From Gemmatales bacterium (GTDB lineage: Bacteria; Planctomycetota; Planctomycetia; Gemmatales; Gemmataceae): a DNA stretch of 64,000 nt. The DNA is taken from NCBI GenBank assembly GCA_026004675.1, contig BPJP01000004.1:310001-374000 (forward strand), written 5' to 3'. The notes beneath the pieces are model-generated. The model worked only from the letters and a program-made list of their open reading frames with translations. It did not search any database and was not told the origin of the DNA. Position numbers and translations under genes: made by a program. This document shows, one piece after another, positions 48,301 through 56,502 of the stretch. Positions within the stretch are counted from its first letter, which is position 1, and each line of letters opens with the position of its first letter.

Positions 48301-48449
48301 TCCACCACAAATCCCGCCGGCACCTTGATGTCGTATTCGCCGCCTCGGTCCTCTGCCGATCGGGTGTGCTGAGGCCCGGCAAAAAAGATGGCCGGGCTGA
48401 ATGTCGCGAAGACGAAAAACAAACAGCAAGTGCATGCCCTGACGATCAT
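45327..48449 (-). CDS. PVC-type haem-binding CxxCH / membrane-bound dehydrogenase protein
   Basis: Large exported protein of about 1040 residues, of the type found widely in planctomycetes and verrucomicrobia. A signal peptide is at about 1-30. Residues 40-370 form a beta-propeller of the sugar/sorbosone-dehydrogenase kind (DDEGRLWVAES, EDTDGDGKFDKA, VEIAFTPEGEPF). The middle (about 400-860) consists of HEAT-like helical repeats. A c-type haem site CTTCH (about 919-923) lies in the C-terminal cytochrome domain, with a following Met. The ATG at 48449 is better spaced from GAGGG than the one at 48455. It is probably an oxidoreductase of unknown substrate. The small CxxC gene follows in the same operon. 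Confidence 0.85.
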   Translation of the reverse strand: MIVRACTCCLFFVFATFSPAIFFAGPQHTRSAEDRGGEYDIKVPAGFVVERIAEPPLVEHPIMASFDDEGRLWVAESSGRNLRAKQILDELPNSIRVLEDTDGDGKFDKAATFADKVGFAMGALWHEGAFYTAAAPSFWKFEDSKGRRGLEARADKRTPLATGFRFTGNAADVHGPFLGPDGRLYWTDGRHGHEIRQPDGSTLSGRAAYIFRCKTDGTELERVCGGGFDDPVEIAFTPEGEPFATVDILINKPRRVDAIIYCIEGGYYPWKQDVLNEFKKTGDLLPAVAEIGWVAPAALMRYRSSAFGKDFRNNLFVTEFNTHKVKRHIVVRDGATFRTQALEFLTSTNPDFHPTDVLEDADGSLIVIDTGGWFRNGCPTSQIAKPEIKGAIYRIRRVGAPKNNDPWGRKIAWSRLKPEELANLLDDPRWVVRDRAIRTLARRGDDAIPVLKAVLQGENKTVQARRNAVWTLTRIETSQARNTARSGLRDASDSVRLAAAHSVGLHRDQGAVETLMSMVIKDQPALRRQAALALGRIRDARAVPALFDSIRAGGDRFVEHAVIFALIRIADRKATLAGLRDANPNVRRVALIALDQMDGGNLQREMVAPLLDTSDVRLQKTAMGIISSRPGWAKEIVGLVGQWLQQPKLDSSRQESLRGAILAFGSEPAIQSLIAAKLEDPATPETAKLLLLETVARLPVDQSKPAWVRSLRSNLLSKQSNLVRQTVATLATLDIADFDDQLLALALDASQPIDLRVSAAKTIARRLRKVDEKLFRLLLDQLQDRTPPLVRLAAAEALGSSRLNDDQLIALAKVIARSAALELPRLLTAFATSKSERVGMELVAALDRAPGLMGISPQALERIVRMYPKTVQDSAVRLFEKLQVDSEKQKALLASLKGILSTGVKERGRAVFFSQKAACTTCHAVDGQGGRIGPDLSKIGSIRTPEDLLEAIVVPSASFVRGYEPFVVETAAGRVYNGIILRETADAIFLMTPERAEVRVPRDQIESLSPARDSIMPKGLDQQMSRQELADLIAYLKSLK

Positions 48450-48541
48450 GGCCATTCCCTCATCATCGCCTCGTTTCCAACTCGAATGTAATGGCGACGG
48501 TCCAAGGCGTCCAGAAAATTGCCGCTCTCTGCCGCTTCTCC

Positions 48542-48700
48542 ACCGTTTGGCGACGGTCCACCAACAGCGTCAGCGTGAGCGCGACCAATTGCGAGCGTCG
48601 CAGCGTCAGCGCGAGCACCAGCGAGCGTCGCAGCGTGAGCGCGACGTGTAGCGCAGCGTCAGCGCGACGTGTTTCGCAGCGTCAGCGCGACGTGTAGCGC
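48542..48700 (+). repeat. Palindromic/GC-rich repeat array, plus orientation
   Basis: Starts with an ACCGT-N6-ACGGT palindrome (48542-48557) followed by short tandem units of about 21 bases (CGCAGCGTCAGCGCGACGTG-like). It is in the opposite orientation to the array at 48.8-49.2 kb; about 145 bases separate the two. Confidence 0.75.
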
Positions 48701-48757
48701 GCACCGTCTCCGCAGAAAAGCTCTCGCTTTTTCAAAAATTTCCGCCAGAGCGTCCTG

Positions 48758-48779
48758 CGAGGTCGTTTTTCCGACCTCG
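48758..48779. other. Hairpin between the two repeat arrays
   Basis: Perfect 8-base stem CGAGGTCG/CGACCTCG (48758-48765 and 48772-48779) with a 6-base T-rich loop. There is no clean U-run after it, so terminator function is doubtful. Confidence 0.35.
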
Positions 48780-48845
48780 ATAGTCCGCTATGAGCCTATT
48801 ACGAGACTTTACAACTCCGGTTTATCTCGCCAACGATCGCGAAAT

Positions 48846-49200
48846 TCACCGTTGGTTGACGGTTCGCACGTCGCGCTGACGCTGCGACGCTCACCGAAAT
48901 CACCGTTTGGTGACGGTTCGCTCGCGCTCGTCGCGCTCACGCTGCGACGCTCGCTGAAATCACCGTTTGGTGACGGTTCGCTCGTCGCGCTCACGCTGCG
49001 ACGCTCGTTACACGTCGCGCTGACGCTGCGACGCTCGCTGAAATCACCGTTTGGTGACGGTTCGCTCGCGCTCGTCGCGCTGACGCTTTGACGCTCGTTG
49101 CTCGTCGCGCTGACGCTGCGACGCTCACCGAAATCACCGTTTGGTGACGGTTCGCACGTCGCGCTGACGCTTTGACGCTCGCGCTCGTCGCGCTCGTCGG
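48846..49200 (-). repeat. Palindromic/GC-rich repeat array, minus orientation
   Basis: Five ACCGT-N6-ACGGT palindromes at 48848, 48902, 48962, 49046 and 49136 (spacings 54, 60, 84, 90) alternate with GCGTCGCAGCGTGAGCGCGAC-type segments, some doubled. All three minus-strand frames stay open over much of it. It continues directly from the 3' end of the DUF5681-like gene. Confidence 0.85.
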
Positions 49201-49491
49201 CTCCTGCTCGCGGATTTGCCATTCCTTTAGGTCCAACGTGTCCGGATCGACCGGCGCATCCGGCTTGCCCAACAGATAGGAAAAGACGATCTTGATCGCT
49301 GCCAGGTTCCCTTCCAGGCACATTTGCTTCAACTTCTGGGCAATCTCGGCGATATCCTCTTCAGAAAACGCATCGACCAGTGCTTTGCGCAGCTGGGCTA
49401 CTTGCCTGGCGAAGGGGTTGCCTTTGCCGAAGCGGTTGCCTTTGGCGAACTGGCCATTTTCGTTCCGACCCGACTCGTTTTGCTGACTCAT
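48991..49491 (-). CDS. DUF5681-like protein with repeat-derived tail
   Basis: Residues 1-98 look like a real protein: NENGQFAKGNRFGKGNPFAR is the DUF5681-type start seen in many phage- or element-linked small proteins, followed by a helical region (LRKALVDAFSEEDIAEIAQ) and VFSYLLGKP. From about residue 100 (base about 49195) the sequence is only the translated repeat array, giving a low-complexity Ala/Ser/Arg tail to a stop at 48991. The start is the ATG at 49491, 7 bases after AAGGAG; an ATG at 49497 is too close to it. Function unknown; the natural 3' end has probably been replaced by repeats. Confidence 0.65.
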   Translation of the reverse strand: MSQQNESGRNENGQFAKGNRFGKGNPFARQVAQLRKALVDAFSEEDIAEIAQKLKQMCLEGNLAAIKIVFSYLLGKPDAPVDPDTLDLKEWQIREQEPTSATSASVKASARRANRHQTVISVSVAASARRATSVKASARRARANRHQTVISASVAASARRVTSVAA

Positions 49492-49519
49492 GGGCATGCT
49501 CCTTGAACTGAAGGTAGTA

Positions 49520-49545
49520 GTGTATATCTGTACAATAGTATACAC
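49520..49545 (-). promoter_or_regulatory. Dyad in the promoter region of the DUF5681-like gene
   Basis: Inverted repeat GTGTATA-N12-TATACAC (7-base arms), centred about 40 bases upstream of the gene start at 49491. It contains TATACT on the minus strand, so it may be both a -10 region and an operator. No repressor gene is adjacent. Confidence 0.4.
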
Positions 49546-49780
49546 ATGCTTCAAGCCAAACTCCACAAAAAAGCCGGACTGGCTCCAGTTTTGGCTGGAA
49601 GTGGCAGGTGGAAAGGGAGATAGGTCCTGGCGATTCGCGTATGTACTTGGCGGAGCACGCAGACGACGTTGCCTGAATGTGTCGGCATGATGCCAGGCGG
49701 CAAGATTGATTGTGTGTAATGGGCGCGTACCTTATGATGGGCGCGATTGAGCAATCGAGGGCAAGCTGGAGAGACGTTCG

Positions 49781-50586
49781 TGAAAGTCGTCGTCGTTCGC
49801 TGCACCCATTGTGGCAATGATGTGTCATTCGAAGTCAAGTACCTGGGCAAGAACGTCCTTTGTCCGTATTGCCAGAAACTGTTCGTTCCGCCGTATCAGC
49901 ATTCAGGTTATGGGATCGCGGCGTTTTGGCTGGGAATAACCGGCATTCTTTTCGAGGCCGGCGCCATCACCTACACCGCTCTCGACCCTGATTGGGCACT
50001 CGTCTTTCTGTCAGCACGGAACATCAAGATGCTGTTGCGTTTTGTTGGCTTGCTGGGAGTAGTGCTGTCGTGGATTGGCATCGGCTGCGCGGTGGCCGGC
50101 TACAAGCAAAAGCGCCGCCGAAAGTTCTTTTGCAAATGGGGTTTGATCCTCTGTCTTTTGCCCACTTTGATGTGCGTGGGGTACGCCGGCGTCAATGCTC
50201 TGCTTCCGGAGCCAACCGAAGAAACTCAAGAAGAAATGTCCGAAGAAGCCCGCGGACCGCGATATTCACCAGCGGTCGGGCAGCAGCCGGTTTTCGCTGC
50301 GTTGCTGGGCCACGAACAGGGACCACGTGATCAAGCAGCCGGCAAAACGTCCAACAGAGGTACAACGGTCAATGAGCAGCAACACAACACCTGTCGCCCC
50401 TTGGTGGAAGAAGGTCTGGTGTTCCTTTTGGCACTTCAAAATACAATCAATATTTCTTTTGTTGTCGATCATAGCTTTAGCAGTTATGTATTGGCGGGAT
50501 ATTCCGTTCGCCAGGCACGTTTGGGAGTGGACCGATCCTGTTGCCGGGATCGTTTCGTTCGCCATCACACTTTGCATCCTTTATAA
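49781..50586 (+). CDS. Membrane protein with zinc-ribbon N-terminus (3' end uncertain)
   Basis: Begins with a CxxC...CxxC zinc ribbon (CTHCGND...CPYCQK, about residues 8-30), followed by about four transmembrane helices (about 42-62, 85-105 and further). The layout resembles small planctomycete membrane proteins of unknown role. The frame stays open to 50586, but its last 215 bases overlap the next gene, which starts at 50372; the translation after about residue 155 looks random, so the real end is probably near 50.24-50.33 kb after a missed indel. GTG at 49781 is the likely start. Confidence 0.5.
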
Positions 50587-51022
50587 CCAGGCACGCCAAA
50601 GCTGGGAAGACAGCCTCGAAAAGCGCTTGACCGTGACCTATATCCATTACGACGGAAAAGAAGAACGTGTGCTGGCCATCGTCGAAAACGCTTACCTGGC
50701 CGGCGAATCGGACATTCGCCAATGGGCTCAGTCGCTGGGAGATCAGATGTTCGGCCGGCTGCAGTTCGATCTCAAGTGGGACGAGGATCCCCCGCGAATT
50801 GTCTACGACATCGAGAATGACGAGACCGTCTATTTCAAGCACTACGCCGTCAAGCTTTATTTCCGACCGGAAAGTCCAGATTTCGAAGATAGGATCAAAA
50901 ACTTCCCACGCCGCGAGTATCTCCACTCGGAGATCGTGCAAGAACGAGAAGGTGGCACCATCTACTGGAAACGAAAGCGTCATTCGGATGACGGCACCAA
51001 AGCCAGCACGGATAAGCAGTGA
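50372..51022 (+). CDS. Unknown membrane protein with C-terminal soluble domain
   Basis: Protein of 216 residues starting at the ATG at 50372. Two transmembrane helices (about 22-40 and 49-68) precede a soluble domain of about 140 residues (TVTYIHYDGKEERVLAIVENAYL...) rich in acidic and aromatic residues, without recognised family. It follows the zinc-ribbon membrane protein on the same strand and precedes the oxidase operon by 194 bases, which show nothing clear. Role unknown. Confidence 0.65.
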   Translation: MSSNTTPVAPWWKKVWCSFWHFKIQSIFLLLSIIALAVMYWRDIPFARHVWEWTDPVAGIVSFAITLCILYNQARQSWEDSLEKRLTVTYIHYDGKEERVLAIVENAYLAGESDIRQWAQSLGDQMFGRLQFDLKWDEDPPRIVYDIENDETVYFKHYAVKLYFRPESPDFEDRIKNFPRREYLHSEIVQEREGGTIYWKRKRHSDDGTKASTDKQ

Positions 51023-51216
51023 GCGCGAGCCACCTGACGATTGGCGGGCGGAGACGAGAAGGATTTTCATCTTCGTGCCGGTCGCCGTGTGGGGCATCCA
51101 GGCGGCGCCGGAACGCCGTCGCGCTTCCCCTTCTTGACTTCCGTTGAGCAGAGCCTAAAACAACCGCGTTCCCCACAATTCCTCGTCCCGTGCTCCAAAC
51201 AAAGGAGATCGCGCCA

Positions 51217-52641
51217 GTGGATGCCCATCGTTGGTTGACGTTTTGCCGCATCCTCTCTGTCTTTGTTTTTGCCGGCCTCGTGACCGGTTGCGTCGAGAAC
51301 GATTATCCCTCGAGTTTGCGTTACCCGCTGCGCGACGATCCGATTCTGGTCAAGCCTCTGGAAACGACGCCAACGGGCTTCGACAAACCTGGCGAGCTTT
51401 TCGATCTGTTGAAGAAAGTGCGCGACGAGAAGGACAAGAACAATATCCTGCCGATTCGTCTGGTCAGTGTGCAAAAACGGTCGGTCGAAGCGCTGCTGCG
51501 TCAGCTGTTTGGCCGACCACGGTTTCCACAAGTCAACGGCGTCGATCCCGCGATCATCGAGGAGTTGAAACTGGATGAAGATACCTTGGCAGAAGGCAGT
51601 CGCCTCTATCGTCTGCATTGCTTGCACTGCCACGGGTTGACCGGCAATGGCCGAGGACCTACGGCGCCGTGGGTCAACCCCCATCCCCGTGATTACCGTC
51701 CCGGAATTTTCAAATTCACGTCGTCGGGGCAAATCGAACAACAGCGGAAACCGTTGCGGTCCGATCTGGTTCGCACGTTGCGGCAGGGGATCGAAGGAAC
51801 GTCGATGCCTTCGTTCGGTTTGTTGCCGGACGATGAGATCGAGGCTCTCGTCAGTTATGTCATTCACCTGAGCATTCGCGGGCAAACGGAAATGCTCGTT
51901 TTGAGTGATTTGATGGAAAAGAACAAGGCTCGCGAGCAAAAAGAGTTGTCGCCGGAAGAACAGCGCAAGGAGGTCGAAGCCGAACTTGCCAATTTGCAGG
52001 AGTTCGCCTTGCAGGTCGTAGAGAACGTGGCCCGCGAATGGCAACAAGCCCAATCCAGTCTGATCGTTCCCTTGACGGAAGCGCCGGAAAACCTGCGAAC
52101 TGCCGGAGCGTCCCCGACCTCGGAGGTGGCGAAGGAGTCGATTCGCAATGGTTTCGAACTGTTCATGTCGGCCAAAGCAGGATGCGGCGGCTGCCACCAG
52201 GATTTTGGCCGGAAAGAACGATTTCTGAACGACGCCTGGGGCACGATTGTCCGGCCAGCGGACTTGGTCAAGGGAGTGTATCGGGGAGGTCGGCGTCCCA
52301 TCGATCTTTACTGGCGAATCCATTCGGGGGTCAACGGCGCTGGCATGCCGGCGATCTTCAACGGTCTGCGACCGTCCGATTCCGAACTCAAAGCTCTGGC
52401 TGCAATCGACAAACTGGACGGGCAGACGAAACGGGAAGCAGAGAATCTGCTGGCTGAGATCAAGCGGCTGCAACTTCCCAAAGAGGAGCTTGACGTGCTG
52501 CTGACCGACTATGACAAATTCACGCGCAAAGATGAACTCAAGAACCAACTGGCGTCGCAACGCACATGGGACATCGTGAATTTCCTGCTTGTTCTCCCTT
52601 ATCCCAAGATGAGACAAGCCCACGGAATTGATATCCACTAA
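51217..52641 (+). CDS. Dihaem cytochrome c lipoprotein
   Basis: Exported electron-transfer protein of 474 residues. GTG at 51217 is the start: AAAGGAGA lies 8-9 bases upstream and the N-terminus becomes a clean signal sequence with a lipobox LVTGC (Cys25). Two c-type haem sites, CLHCH (135-139) and CGGCH (323-327), lie in separate domains; Met197 in SMPSF and Met in GAGMPAI are likely axial ligands. Between them is a long, charged helical segment (about 235-280). It heads the oxidase operon, so it probably feeds electrons to the CuA site, possibly from alternative complex III or from soluble cytochromes. Confidence 0.88.
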   Translation: MDAHRWLTFCRILSVFVFAGLVTGCVENDYPSSLRYPLRDDPILVKPLETTPTGFDKPGELFDLLKKVRDEKDKNNILPIRLVSVQKRSVEALLRQLFGRPRFPQVNGVDPAIIEELKLDEDTLAEGSRLYRLHCLHCHGLTGNGRGPTAPWVNPHPRDYRPGIFKFTSSGQIEQQRKPLRSDLVRTLRQGIEGTSMPSFGLLPDDEIEALVSYVIHLSIRGQTEMLVLSDLMEKNKAREQKELSPEEQRKEVEAELANLQEFALQVVENVAREWQQAQSSLIVPLTEAPENLRTAGASPTSEVAKESIRNGFELFMSAKAGCGGCHQDFGRKERFLNDAWGTIVRPADLVKGVYRGGRRPIDLYWRIHSGVNGAGMPAIFNGLRPSDSELKALAAIDKLDGQTKREAENLLAEIKRLQLPKEELDVLLTDYDKFTRKDELKNQLASQRTWDIVNFLLVLPYPKMRQAHGIDIH

Positions 52642-52694
52642 ACAGACGCGGGAGTCGTGCGGCGCAGGTTGTGGCAATCGGGGGAGGTCGTTTC

Positions 52695-53588
52695 GTGAAT
52701 CGGCTTTGGAGCATTCTCTTCGGAGTAGTGATGACGCTGGCCGTCTTGGCCTTTGTGATCGCACCCGCTATGGGCTGGTGGCTGCCTGAAAACATCGGCA
52801 CGTTTTATGGCGTCGATACACTGTTTTATGTCATCTTGGCCACTACCGGCTTCTTCTTCGTCCTTACCGAAGCGATTCTCGTCTACAACATTTTCGCCTT
52901 TACTGACCGGGGCGAAAAAGCGGACTACTCCCACGGCAACCATCGGCTGGAAATGTTCTGGACCGCGGTCCCCGGAGTGTTGCTCCTGCTATTGGCCATT
53001 TTGCAGATCCGTACCTGGGAAGAGATCAAGTACCAGACCCGGATGCCTACCCCCGACCATGTGTTTGAAGTCAGTGCCCGTCAGTTCGAATGGCGCATCC
53101 GTTATCCCAACGCCATTCAATTGGATCGCATTACCAGCGCCTGGCAGGACAAAAGCGAACCAGCTCTGGCGCGAAATTGGCAACAGTTCCCTCATTATGA
53201 TGATGTGCACGTCGTCAACGAGGTTCACACCTGGAAAGACGCCAACGTCCGCATTTACCTCAAAAGCAAAGATGTCTTGCACAGCTTCTATCTGCCCAAC
53301 TTGCGGTTGAAGCAAGATGCGGTTCCCGGCAAAACGATTCCCGTCTGGTTTCGAGCGACCAGAGCGAACACGATTTATAATGAGCAAACAAGGGAATGGG
53401 TCGATCGTTACAATTACGAAAAGAAGCGATTCGATAGCAGCCTTCGCTATGATTTGGCGTGTGCCGAATTGTGCGGCTGGGGGCATTATAAAATGCTTGG
53501 CCGTCTTTTCGTGCACCCGGATCGGGAGGACTATTTGAATTGGCTGAAATCGGCCCAAGAAAAGCAGAGACAAACGCAAGCGCAATGA
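52695..53588 (+). CDS. coxB: Cytochrome c oxidase subunit II
   Basis: CuA-bearing subunit of an aa3-type oxidase, 297 residues. Two N-terminal transmembrane helices (about 5-25 and 35-60) are followed by a cupredoxin domain. The CuA ligands are present: a His in DVLHSF and the cluster CAELCGWGHYKM. The start is GTG at 52695 with GGGGGAGG 7 bases before it; the frame is open further upstream without a better site. Part of the operon with coxA. Confidence 0.93.
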   Translation: MNRLWSILFGVVMTLAVLAFVIAPAMGWWLPENIGTFYGVDTLFYVILATTGFFFVLTEAILVYNIFAFTDRGEKADYSHGNHRLEMFWTAVPGVLLLLLAILQIRTWEEIKYQTRMPTPDHVFEVSARQFEWRIRYPNAIQLDRITSAWQDKSEPALARNWQQFPHYDDVHVVNEVHTWKDANVRIYLKSKDVLHSFYLPNLRLKQDAVPGKTIPVWFRATRANTIYNEQTREWVDRYNYEKKRFDSSLRYDLACAELCGWGHYKMLGRLFVHPDREDYLNWLKSAQEKQRQTQAQ

Positions 53589-53656
53589 GTGGTTGAAATC
53601 CTGACAACAGTTCGAGCGCCGATCGGCTGTGGGAGAGGGGGTCTCGGAGGAAGGTT

Positions 53657-55477
53657 ATGAGCGTGCACGAAACAAAGGTCCACGAAGAACACCACGAACT
53701 GAGTTTCATCCAAAAGTACATCTTTTCCCAGGACCACAAGATCATCGGGATACAATTCTTGTTTTCCGGCTTGATCTTTCTGGTGCTGGGCGGCGTGCTG
53801 GCATTGCTGGTTCGACTGCAATTGGGTTGGCCTCATGCCGATCAAGGTTGGCTGGGCCAAATCCTCGACTGGTCGCCCGCCGCAGGCCAACGGATGTCGC
53901 CTGAACAATACAATACCTTCTTCACCATGCATGCTACGGTGATGATCTTTTTCGTCATCATTCCCCTGCTGACCGGAGCGTTCGGCAACTTTACCATTCC
54001 GCTGATGATCGGCGCGCCGGATATGGCGTTCCCGAAATTGAACATGATGTCCTACTGGTTTATGTGGCCCGGCTTCATCATCATGCTCTTGAGCTTTTCG
54101 CTCGGGGTCGCGCCGGGCGGAGCGGCCGGCGCTGGTTGGACTTCCTATCCGACGCTGGCCAGCATCGGTATGCCGGTCGGCGGTGGCGCGGAATCTCCCG
54201 CCGCACCGAATTCCGGCTGGGGTCAAATCCTTTGGCTTCTGTCACTGATCTTCGTGGGCGTCTCGTCCATGATGGGATCGGTCAATTACATCACCACGAT
54301 CATCAATATGCGCGCTCCCGGCATGACGCTCTTTCGTATGCCGCTAACGGTCTGGGGCATGTTCATCACCGCCATCCTTCAGGCTTTTGCCTTGCCCGTT
54401 TTGACGGTCGCTTTGGTCCTGCAAACGCTCGACAAAACGATCAGCACCACTTTCTTCTTGCCGCCGGGCGTGCTGGAATTCGGCAATTGGACGACCAATC
54501 CGGGCGGAGGACAACCCATCCTTTGGCAACATCTCTTTTGGTTTTATTCGCACCCGGCTGTGTACATCATGATTCTTCCCGCGATGGGCATTGTCTCGGA
54601 CGTCATCTCGACGTTTAGTCGAAAACCTCTCTTCGGTTATCGCCCGATGGTTTACGCCATCTGCGGCATTGCCGGGTTGGGTTTCATCGTGTGGGGGCAT
54701 CATATGTTTCAAAGCGGGATGGACCCACGCCTCGGCACCGGGTTCATGATCGCCACGATCATGATCGCTTTGCCCTCGGCCGTAAAAACCTTCAACTGGT
54801 TGGGAACCACATGGCGGGGCAATCTGCATTTGACGACGGCGATGCTGAATGCTCTCGGTTTTGTCGCCTTGTTCGTCATCGGCGGTTTGAGCGGTCTGTT
54901 CATGGCGGCCACTCCTGTGGATGTCTTCATCCACGACACCTACTTCATCGTCGCCCACATCCATTACGTGTTGTTCATGAGCAGTTTGTTCGGCATTTTC
55001 GCTGGAATCTATTACTGGTTTCCGAAGATGTTCGGCCGACTGATGAACGAGACCGCCGGCAAAGTGCATTTCTTTCTGACCTTCATTTTCGGAAACATGA
55101 CCTTTTATCCCATGCACCTGGTCGGGGCGGCTGGTTTGCGGCGGCGCATCTTCGATCCGACCATGACGGGGTTTGAAAGCAACGTGCAATTTCTCAACCA
55201 GTTCATGAGCGTCAGTGCTTTCCTGCTGGGGGCGGCACAACTCATCTTTGCTGTCAACTTCTTCTACAGCCTTTTCTGGGGCAAGGAAGCGGGACGAAAC
55301 CCCTGGCGGAGCAACACCTTGGAATGGACAACGCCGTCTCCGCCGCCGCATGGCAATTTCGAGGTTACGCCGGTGGTCTATCACGGGCCATACGAATACT
55401 CCGTGCCCGGCATGGAAGACGACCATGTGATGCAGACGCGGAAACTCGAAGGCGTCCCCGTCGGAGCCGGGCATTGA
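53657..55477 (+). CDS. coxA: Cytochrome c oxidase subunit I, A2 type
   Basis: Catalytic haem a/a3-CuB subunit, 606 residues with about twelve transmembrane helices. Ligand motifs: MHATVMIFF (haem a His), WGHHMFQSG (CuB), and HIHYVLFMSS (haem a3/a). The proton-channel motif reads YSHPAVY, not the GHPEVY of A1 oxidases, so the Glu is replaced by the Tyr-Ser pair that defines the A2 subfamily. GGAAGG stands before the ATG. Reduces O2 to water with proton pumping. Confidence 0.96.
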   Translation: MSVHETKVHEEHHELSFIQKYIFSQDHKIIGIQFLFSGLIFLVLGGVLALLVRLQLGWPHADQGWLGQILDWSPAAGQRMSPEQYNTFFTMHATVMIFFVIIPLLTGAFGNFTIPLMIGAPDMAFPKLNMMSYWFMWPGFIIMLLSFSLGVAPGGAAGAGWTSYPTLASIGMPVGGGAESPAAPNSGWGQILWLLSLIFVGVSSMMGSVNYITTIINMRAPGMTLFRMPLTVWGMFITAILQAFALPVLTVALVLQTLDKTISTTFFLPPGVLEFGNWTTNPGGGQPILWQHLFWFYSHPAVYIMILPAMGIVSDVISTFSRKPLFGYRPMVYAICGIAGLGFIVWGHHMFQSGMDPRLGTGFMIATIMIALPSAVKTFNWLGTTWRGNLHLTTAMLNALGFVALFVIGGLSGLFMAATPVDVFIHDTYFIVAHIHYVLFMSSLFGIFAGIYYWFPKMFGRLMNETAGKVHFFLTFIFGNMTFYPMHLVGAAGLRRRIFDPTMTGFESNVQFLNQFMSVSAFLLGAAQLIFAVNFFYSLFWGKEAGRNPWRSNTLEWTTPSPPPHGNFEVTPVVYHGPYEYSVPGMEDDHVMQTRKLEGVPVGAGH

Positions 55478-55530
55478 ACCAGGCTTTTGATCGATTCGAT
55501 TCACACAATCCGTTGACCTAGAGAAGCCAA

Positions 55531-56502
55531 TTGGATACCCAACGAACAAGTCCGTGGCTGCATGTATTGGCCGTCTTTACGGTCGCCGCTACCCTTGTGC
55601 TCATCACCTTGGGATCCCTGGTGACGACCTATCGGGTTGCGATGGCTGACCCGATCTGGCCGACGACACCATGGCATTTGTTCACCGTTTCCTGGCAGCA
55701 GGCCGATCCCGGCTATTTGCTCGAACATGCCCACCGCCTGGCCGGCTATATCGTGGGCATCCTCTCGATAGGATTGGCTGTTGCGTGCTGGTCCGTCGCT
55801 GCCAGGCGCCGGTTGCGTTGGCTCGGTGTGGCTGCTCTGGCGGGCGTTTCGATCCAGGGATTGCTTGGCGGCTTTCGCGTCAGGCTCAATGAATGGTTGG
55901 GAACCGACCTGGCAGTTGTGCACGGCAGCTTCGCGGCGATCGTTCTATCTCTATTGGCCATCATCGCAGCGACCACGTCCCGCAGATGGGACGAATCCCA
56001 TCGTGCCGATGACCTCGACCGGGCGCGACACATCTGGCGTTTGGCGTTCGGGCTGGTCGTCTGCATTTTTGTGCAAATCGCCTTCGGTGCCATGGTCCGC
56101 CATACCTATTCGTCGCTGGCCCAGCGTGCTCATTTGGCGTTTGCCTTTGTGGTGACAACGGCTACCGTCTGGCTCGTTTTCGCAGTGATGCATGAGGCGA
56201 ACACAGGCGTGCTGCGTCCGCTGAGCTGCGTTTTGGCGGCAGTGGTCGGGTTGCAAATACTGGTCGGCGTCGAGGCTTGGATGATCCGCTATTCGGCAGC
56301 CAGCACCGCCAGGCAGATCGGCACGCGGACGATACATGTCCTGCTGGGCCAGTTGGCATTGGCCTCCGCTGTTGTGCTGGCTAGTTTCGCTCGACGGCGA
56401 CTCGGAACGCCCGATGCGGCCGCACCGGACGCGAGTGACAGCCTGTCACCGGGTGAAACGATGCTTGTGGCGGCGACGAGGGGTTCGGAGGTTCGCGAAT
56501 GA
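55531..56502 (+). CDS. ctaA: Haem A synthase (COX15/CtaA family)
   Basis: Membrane enzyme converting haem O to haem A for the oxidase, 323 residues and about eight helices. The first His motif EHAHRLAGY (about residue 66) and further conserved His (VVHGSFA, RAHLAFAF, IHVLLGQL) match the family. The frame begins with TTG at 55531 (AGAGAAG just upstream), as no ATG gives the normal N-terminus. The end overlaps ctaB by 4 bases (ATGA). Confidence 0.9.
   Translation: MDTQRTSPWLHVLAVFTVAATLVLITLGSLVTTYRVAMADPIWPTTPWHLFTVSWQQADPGYLLEHAHRLAGYIVGILSIGLAVACWSVAARRRLRWLGVAALAGVSIQGLLGGFRVRLNEWLGTDLAVVHGSFAAIVLSLLAIIAATTSRRWDESHRADDLDRARHIWRLAFGLVVCIFVQIAFGAMVRHTYSSLAQRAHLAFAFVVTTATVWLVFAVMHEANTGVLRPLSCVLAAVVGLQILVGVEAWMIRYSAASTARQIGTRTIHVLLGQLALASAVVLASFARRRLGTPDAAAPDASDSLSPGETMLVAATRGSEVRE

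Noticed and set aside
48542..49200. CRISPR array
   Set aside because: Units are irregular in length, the supposed spacers are themselves repeats, and no cas genes are present.
48809..49321. 170-codon frame with repeated SVSATSEPSPNGDF-like units
   Set aside because: It is the repeat array read in another phase and runs antiparallel or out of frame to the likely DUF5681-like gene; no independent start signal.
54344..55549. 401-codon frame antisense to coxA
   Set aside because: Charged, His-rich translation typical of antisense of membrane-protein genes; coxA is certain.
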